A DNA stretch of 64,000 nt from Salinicoccus carnicancri Crm (GTDB taxonomy: Bacteria; Bacillota; Bacilli; Staphylococcales; Salinicoccaceae). This document shows positions 60,315-64,000 of this stretch, in pieces. Position 1 is the stretch's first letter, and the number at the start of each line of letters is the position of its first letter. The stretch is from the NCBI RefSeq assembly GCF_000330705.1, contig NZ_ANAM01000001.1, forward strand, positions 496,001 to 560,000, written 5' to 3'. The translations under genes and the position numbers were made by a program. A model generated the notes under the pieces. It worked only from the letters and a program-made list of their open reading frames with translations. It did no database searches and was not told where the DNA came from.

Positions 60315-60390
60315 GAGCGCTTATATGGATGTTATCGGAAGTTGTGGCTCCACAATGGCCGGCAAACGGACTACCCGGGCATTAGGAGAG

Positions 60391-60873
60391 CTACTCGGTT
60401 TCTATCTTCTCTTTGGAACCGTAGACTTCAAGGGAATTGAAATCCACGGCTTCTGTCTTGATGAAGGATGTCGTCGGTACGGCAACTTCAGCGCATGTGA
60501 CGTCCTCCGGATCTTCACCGCTCTCTACTACAGGGGTGAGTTCGAACATGAATCGCAGGGTGCCGTCTTCATTCACGAGGTCTTCCAGCAGGTACCCGCA
60601 GCCGTTTTCGATCATGGACACCTGGAAGAGATGCTCTGAATCGAAATCGACCGCATCCGGATCGATATCCGCCCCCGTTTGTTCTATGGCCATGCCAAGC
60701 ATCTCCTTATCGGTGATCTGCTGGATGGAACTCGCGAAAGCGCCGGAATCTCCGGACTCTGTCTTGCCTATCACTTCGTAATCGATGCTGCTGCCGGTAT
60801 CATCGCAGGCTGACAGGACTGCCGCGCTGCACAAAAGCAATGAGCATAAAATAAAATGTCTTATATTAATCAT
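60391..60873 (-). CDS. Lipoprotein of unknown function downstream of fetB
   Basis: 160 residues with a signal peptide and lipobox LSAC at about 20-23, then an acidic domain with two further Cys (MIENGCGYLLEDL, DVTCAEVAVP) that could form a disulfide. No family was recognised. Its ATG lies inside the fetB stop region (eight-base overlap), so it is probably the third gene of the fetAB operon. Confidence 0.7.
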   Translation of the reverse strand: MINIRHFILCSLLLCSAAVLSACDDTGSSIDYEVIGKTESGDSGAFASSIQQITDKEMLGMAIEQTGADIDPDAVDFDSEHLFQVSMIENGCGYLLEDLVNEDGTLRFMFELTPVVESGEDPEDVTCAEVAVPTTSFIKTEAVDFNSLEVYGSKEKIETE

Positions 60874-61624
60874 ATTTCAACCCCACGAACTGCAATTTTT
60901 TATTGAACAGTTTCGGATACGCCATGTAGCCGACCATGACGGATGCCATCGCTGCGTTGTTCAGTATAAGGAAGAGTATCAGGAGCTGGTACATCACGGC
61001 TTCGAGCGGATCTGCGCCACCGATGATCAGGCCGCTCATCATGCCGGGAAGCTGCACGAGTCCCATGGTCTTCTGCCCTTCGATTGTTGGAATCATACTC
61101 GTCTGGATGGCGGAGCGGAGCGTTCTCTTTATAGCCATCTCGGGCCTGCCGCCCATGGACAGGATGAGCTCGATGGTTTCATCACTGCGTTCGACTTCGT
61201 CCTTGAATTTATTCAGGAAAAGAAGGGAGAGCACCATGCAGTTGCCGATGACCATGCCGCTGATCGGAATGATCTGCTCCGGTTCACGGGGGATGATTCC
61301 AAAGCCCAATAATATCAGCATTGAGAGTGATTCTACAGCAATAAGGGTAAAGAATACCATCCAGGTGATCCCGGGAATCCCCTCCCCTTTTTTGATGACG
61401 TTCTGGGTGGCGGCCCCGATCATGAGCATGATCATCAGGATGATATACACGGGATGGTCGGCTTCGAAGACGAATGTCAGTATGTAACCGATGATCAGGA
61501 GCTGTATGATCGACCGGGCCGTTGCGATGATGATATCCTTTTCAAGCTTGAGTTTCAGCCACAGTGTGAGTGAAAGAGGGATGGCGACGAATATGAGTGA
61601 CAGGGCGAGCTGTGAAAATGTCAT
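60866..61624 (-). CDS. ABC transporter permease, FetB/YbbM family
   Basis: 252 residues with six to seven predicted helices and the UPF0014 motifs ATARSIIQLLIIGY near residue 35, GNCMVLSLLFLNKF and GGRPEMAIKRTLRSAIQTSMIPTI near 155, LPGMMSGLIIGGADPLEA. E. coli FetAB lowers iron stress by exporting iron. It overlaps fetA by four bases. Confidence 0.88.
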   Translation of the reverse strand: MTFSQLALSLIFVAIPLSLTLWLKLKLEKDIIIATARSIIQLLIIGYILTFVFEADHPVYIILMIMLMIGAATQNVIKKGEGIPGITWMVFFTLIAVESLSMLILLGFGIIPREPEQIIPISGMVIGNCMVLSLLFLNKFKDEVERSDETIELILSMGGRPEMAIKRTLRSAIQTSMIPTIEGQKTMGLVQLPGMMSGLIIGGADPLEAVMYQLLILFLILNNAAMASVMVGYMAYPKLFNKKLQFVGLKYD

Positions 61625-62325
61625 AGGGCTTCACCCCTTACGAACTGTCTTATTTCTTCATTACCAGTTTCGTCTATGAATGAGGCATCGCCGAACTCGA
61701 GGAGTTCGCCGGCGCGTAAGAACCACATGTCATCACTCACACGCCTTGCCTGGTCGAGGTCGTGGGTGATCCAGACCACCGTGACATTCTCTTCGCGCTG
61801 GAGCCTGACGACAAGACGTTCCATCTCCTTTACCAGTGTATAATCAAGGCTTGATGTCACCTCGTCCAGCAGCAGGACGCGCGGCCGGTTGACGAAAGTC
61901 CGGGCAATCGAGACACGGCTCCGCTCACCGCCGGACAGGGATTTTACATTCTGGGTGAGCGGGATCTCTTCAAGATCCACCATCTCAAGCAGGGATTTTG
62001 CACGTTCCCCGCTTAATGTATCCCCGAATATTTCACGGGGAAGATTGAGGTTGTCGAACACGGTACCTGCAATCATCGGTGAGCTCTGGAATGCCATGCC
62101 GACCTCTTTGCGGAGTTCTATGATATCGATATCCGCAAGGTTTTCACCCCGGTAGTATACGGCGCCCCCGTCCGGTGAGAGCAGTCCGTTTATGTGTTTC
62201 AGGCAGGTCGTCTTCCCGGCGCCGCTGGGCCCCACGAATGTGGTGATGCGGCTTTCCCGGAAATCGCCCGTAATATTATGGAGAATGCCGCCGTGGCTGA
62301 CATTGTTGAATTTTATGATGCTCAT
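61621..62325 (-). CDS. ABC transporter ATP-binding protein, FetA/YbbL family
   Basis: 234 residues with Walker A GPSGAGKTT near residue 33, signature LSGGERSRVSIARTF, Walker B VLLLDEVTSSLD and the H-loop WITHDLDQ. It pairs with the FetB-like permease just downstream. The first gene of the three-gene minus-strand operon. Confidence 0.9.
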   Translation of the reverse strand: MSIIKFNNVSHGGILHNITGDFRESRITTFVGPSGAGKTTCLKHINGLLSPDGGAVYYRGENLADIDIIELRKEVGMAFQSSPMIAGTVFDNLNLPREIFGDTLSGERAKSLLEMVDLEEIPLTQNVKSLSGGERSRVSIARTFVNRPRVLLLDEVTSSLDYTLVKEMERLVVRLQREENVTVVWITHDLDQARRVSDDMWFLRAGELLEFGDASFIDETGNEEIRQFVRGEAL

Positions 62326-62376
62326 GAGTACATGCCCCCCTTTAAAATTGTGTTACAATAAAGTAAGGTGATTTTA

Positions 62377-63225
62377 ATGATTTATGCAGGACTGACTGGG
62401 TGGGGAGATCACCATGATCTCTACACAGATATTACCAATAAAAAAGATAAACTTGCTACATATTCATCCAATTTTCCGATTGTGGAGCTGGATGCGACCT
62501 ATTATGCCATCCAGCGTACTTCAACCATCGAAAAATGGTGCAGTGAGACGCCGGAGAAATTCAGGTTCGTAGTCAAGGCCCATCAGTACATGACGGGCCA
62601 CAGTGACTACCGTGACCATTACGACTCCATAAAGGAAGTATTTGCCGCCTACCGCGACATGCTTCTGCCGATGGAGAAGGCGGGGAAGCTCGCTTTTGTA
62701 CTGTTGCAGTTTCCGCCGTGGTTCGATTGTACAAACAAAAATATCCGCTATGTAAAATATGCCATTACGCAGCTCGTACCATACAAGGTAGCCGTCGAGT
62801 TCAGGAACCAAACATGGTTTTCCGAAAATTATCGTGAGGAGACCCTCGCTTTCCTCCACGCAAACGGTGCCATACACAGTATCTGTGATGAACCGCAGGC
62901 CGGCGTGGGCAGCATCCCCTTCGTTGCACGGGTGACCGACAGGACGGCCTTCATCAGGCTCCACGGCCGCAACACCCACGGTTGGACCCAAAAGGACAGA
63001 ACGAGCGAGGAATGGCGCAATGTGAGGTATCTCTATGATTATAACAGAACTGAACTGGAATGGCTGAAGCGTCAGGTTGAAATCCTGGCCCACAAGACAA
63101 AGGACATATACATCGTCTTCAACAACAATTCCGGCGGCCACGCCGCCGGAAACGCACAGGATTTTCTGAAGATGATGAATATCAGATATGAAGGACTTTC
63201 GCCCAAGCAATTGAGATTGTTTTGA
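62377..63225 (+). CDS. DUF72 family protein, YunF/YecE-like
   Basis: 282 residues with a TIM-barrel-like family pattern: IYAGLTGWGDH, FPIVELDATYYAIQ, RFVVKAHQYMTGH, LLQFPPWF, AVEFRNQTW and YIVFNNNSGGHAAGNA. DUF72 proteins have no firm function. AAGGTG lies six bases before ATG 62377; the open frame begins at GTG 62368. Confidence 0.88.
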   Translation: MIYAGLTGWGDHHDLYTDITNKKDKLATYSSNFPIVELDATYYAIQRTSTIEKWCSETPEKFRFVVKAHQYMTGHSDYRDHYDSIKEVFAAYRDMLLPMEKAGKLAFVLLQFPPWFDCTNKNIRYVKYAITQLVPYKVAVEFRNQTWFSENYREETLAFLHANGAIHSICDEPQAGVGSIPFVARVTDRTAFIRLHGRNTHGWTQKDRTSEEWRNVRYLYDYNRTELEWLKRQVEILAHKTKDIYIVFNNNSGGHAAGNAQDFLKMMNIRYEGLSPKQLRLF

Positions 63226-63294
63226 TATCGGGACATCCTCCTGATGTACAAGCGGAGCCCTGTCTCCAGGCAGGACTTTAAAGGAGAAAAGCCT

Positions 63295-64000
63295 ATGGAA
63301 TATCTCATATTGATTTTAATCGGGCTGATGGCGGCGGCACTGGGTGCACTGATCGGCATCGGCGGCGGAGTGATCATCGTCCCGCTCCTCATCTTCTTCG
63401 GCATTGATATGGGAGTGCTGGACCGCATCACTCCGCAGACGGCTGTCGGGACATCGAGCCTTGTACTGATTGTCATCGGCCTGTCGGCAATGATGTCATA
63501 TGGCCGCAGTAATCAGCTGGACAGGAAGAACGGCATGCTCTTCCTTATAGGAATCATGCCCGGTGCATTCGCGGGATCCTATGCAAGCCGGCTGTTCACA
63601 ACAGACAGCTTCAATCTGTATTTCGGACTGTTCCTGATATTCCTGAGCATGATCCTCATCCTGAGGAACAGGATCCGGCCGATTACAATATTCCAGGATG
63701 AACGCTATGTGAAACCGCACGTGGACCATATGGGGGAAGTGCACCATTACGGTTTTGCACCGTGGATTGCGGTCACCTCCACATTCATCGTCGGTTTCTT
63801 CACAGGCCTTTTCGGCATCGGCGGCGGGGCATTGATGACACCGCTCATGCTGATCGCATTCCGGATGCCGGCCTCGATTGCCATCGGCACGAGCATGATG
63901 ATGGTGTTCTTCTCGGGACTCTCGGCAGCCTCCGGGCATGTGCTGCAGGGCAACGTCGACTACTGGTATGCAGCATTTATATTGCCGGCGGCTTTCCTGG
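63295..64000 (+). CDS. TSUP-family (TauE/SafE) permease, cut by window end
   Basis: At least 235 residues of a membrane protein starting MEYLILILIGLMAAALGALI. Two inverted-repeat halves are seen, each with the family motif: GALIGIGGGVIIVP near residue 17 and GLFGIGGGALMTPL near 173. TSUP proteins move sulfite, sulfoacetate or similar anions. AAAGGAG is eight bases before the ATG. The frame is open to base 64000, so the C-terminal helices lie outside. Confidence 0.88.
   Translation, partial: MEYLILILIGLMAAALGALIGIGGGVIIVPLLIFFGIDMGVLDRITPQTAVGTSSLVLIVIGLSAMMSYGRSNQLDRKNGMLFLIGIMPGAFAGSYASRLFTTDSFNLYFGLFLIFLSMILILRNRIRPITIFQDERYVKPHVDHMGEVHHYGFAPWIAVTSTFIVGFFTGLFGIGGGALMTPLMLIAFRMPASIAIGTSMMMVFFSGLSAASGHVLQGNVDYWYAAFILPAAFL

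Overview
The window is a low-to-moderate GC Firmicute chromosome. Gene order (hprK-lgt-acyltransferase-TPR-trxB, rapZ-yvcK-whiA, clpP, a tRNA-Arg, cggR-gapA-pgk-tpiA-gpmI-eno, secG-esterase-rnr-smpB-ssrA, gcvH-metNIQ, sufCDSUB) is that of the Staphylococcaceae. The base composition of the core genes, roughly half G+C by eye, is higher than in Staphylococcus itself and fits a Salinicoccus/Jeotgalicoccus-type relative. The genus is an inference; the family is fairly secure.

Layout. 1-8.7 kb: cell-envelope and redox housekeeping genes, then clpP on the minus strand under a CtsR operator. 8.9-10.5 kb: tRNA-Arg(CCG), a split ThrE-type exporter and a glutaredoxin. 10.5-17.7 kb: the cggR glycolytic cluster. 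17.8-22.2 kb: secG, esterase, RNase R, SmpB and tmRNA (translation quality control). 22.3-26.6 kb: a CDF metal transporter, DUF488, aroD, a long hairpin element, and small thioredoxin-fold proteins around gcvH. 26.6-29.5 kb: a SAM riboswitch controlling a methionine ABC transporter (metNIQ).

29.5-44.8 kb is the accessory part. After about 500 bases of AT-rich DNA without a gene comes a block of codirectional genes encoding a complete monoderm Tad (type IVc, Flp) pilus machine: TadZ-like ATPase, TadA/CpaF ATPase, TadB, TadC, a 58-residue Flp pilin, a TadE-like protein, a very large TadG-like protein, three tandem paralogous lipoproteins, a second TadE-like protein and a prepilin peptidase. It continues through overlapping or closely spaced genes into an FHA-domain membrane protein, a PP2C phosphatase, a Ser/Thr kinase and a TcaA-like lipoprotein. 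The block is visibly more AT-rich than its flanks. It reads as a surface appendage with its own phospho-signalling module and a tandemly amplified lipoprotein family, and it is the best candidate for an under-described system here.

44.9-50.7 kb: a DUF4870 membrane protein with a SigB-like promoter and the SUF iron-sulfur operon. 50.7-52.7 kb: heme O synthase and a VLRF1/aeRF1-type protein, again with a SigB-like promoter. 52.8-57.2 kb: a D-amino-acid set (D-serine dehydratase, D-threonine aldolase family enzyme, threonine-synthase-like enzyme) with an M15 peptidase between. 57.3-64 kb: a small GRAM/PH-like protein, a UbiA-family enzyme, an EamA transporter, a thioredoxin-fold protein, a FetAB-type ABC exporter with a coupled lipoprotein, a DUF72 protein and a TSUP permease cut by the window end. 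No insertion sequence, prophage, rRNA or CRISPR array was seen.
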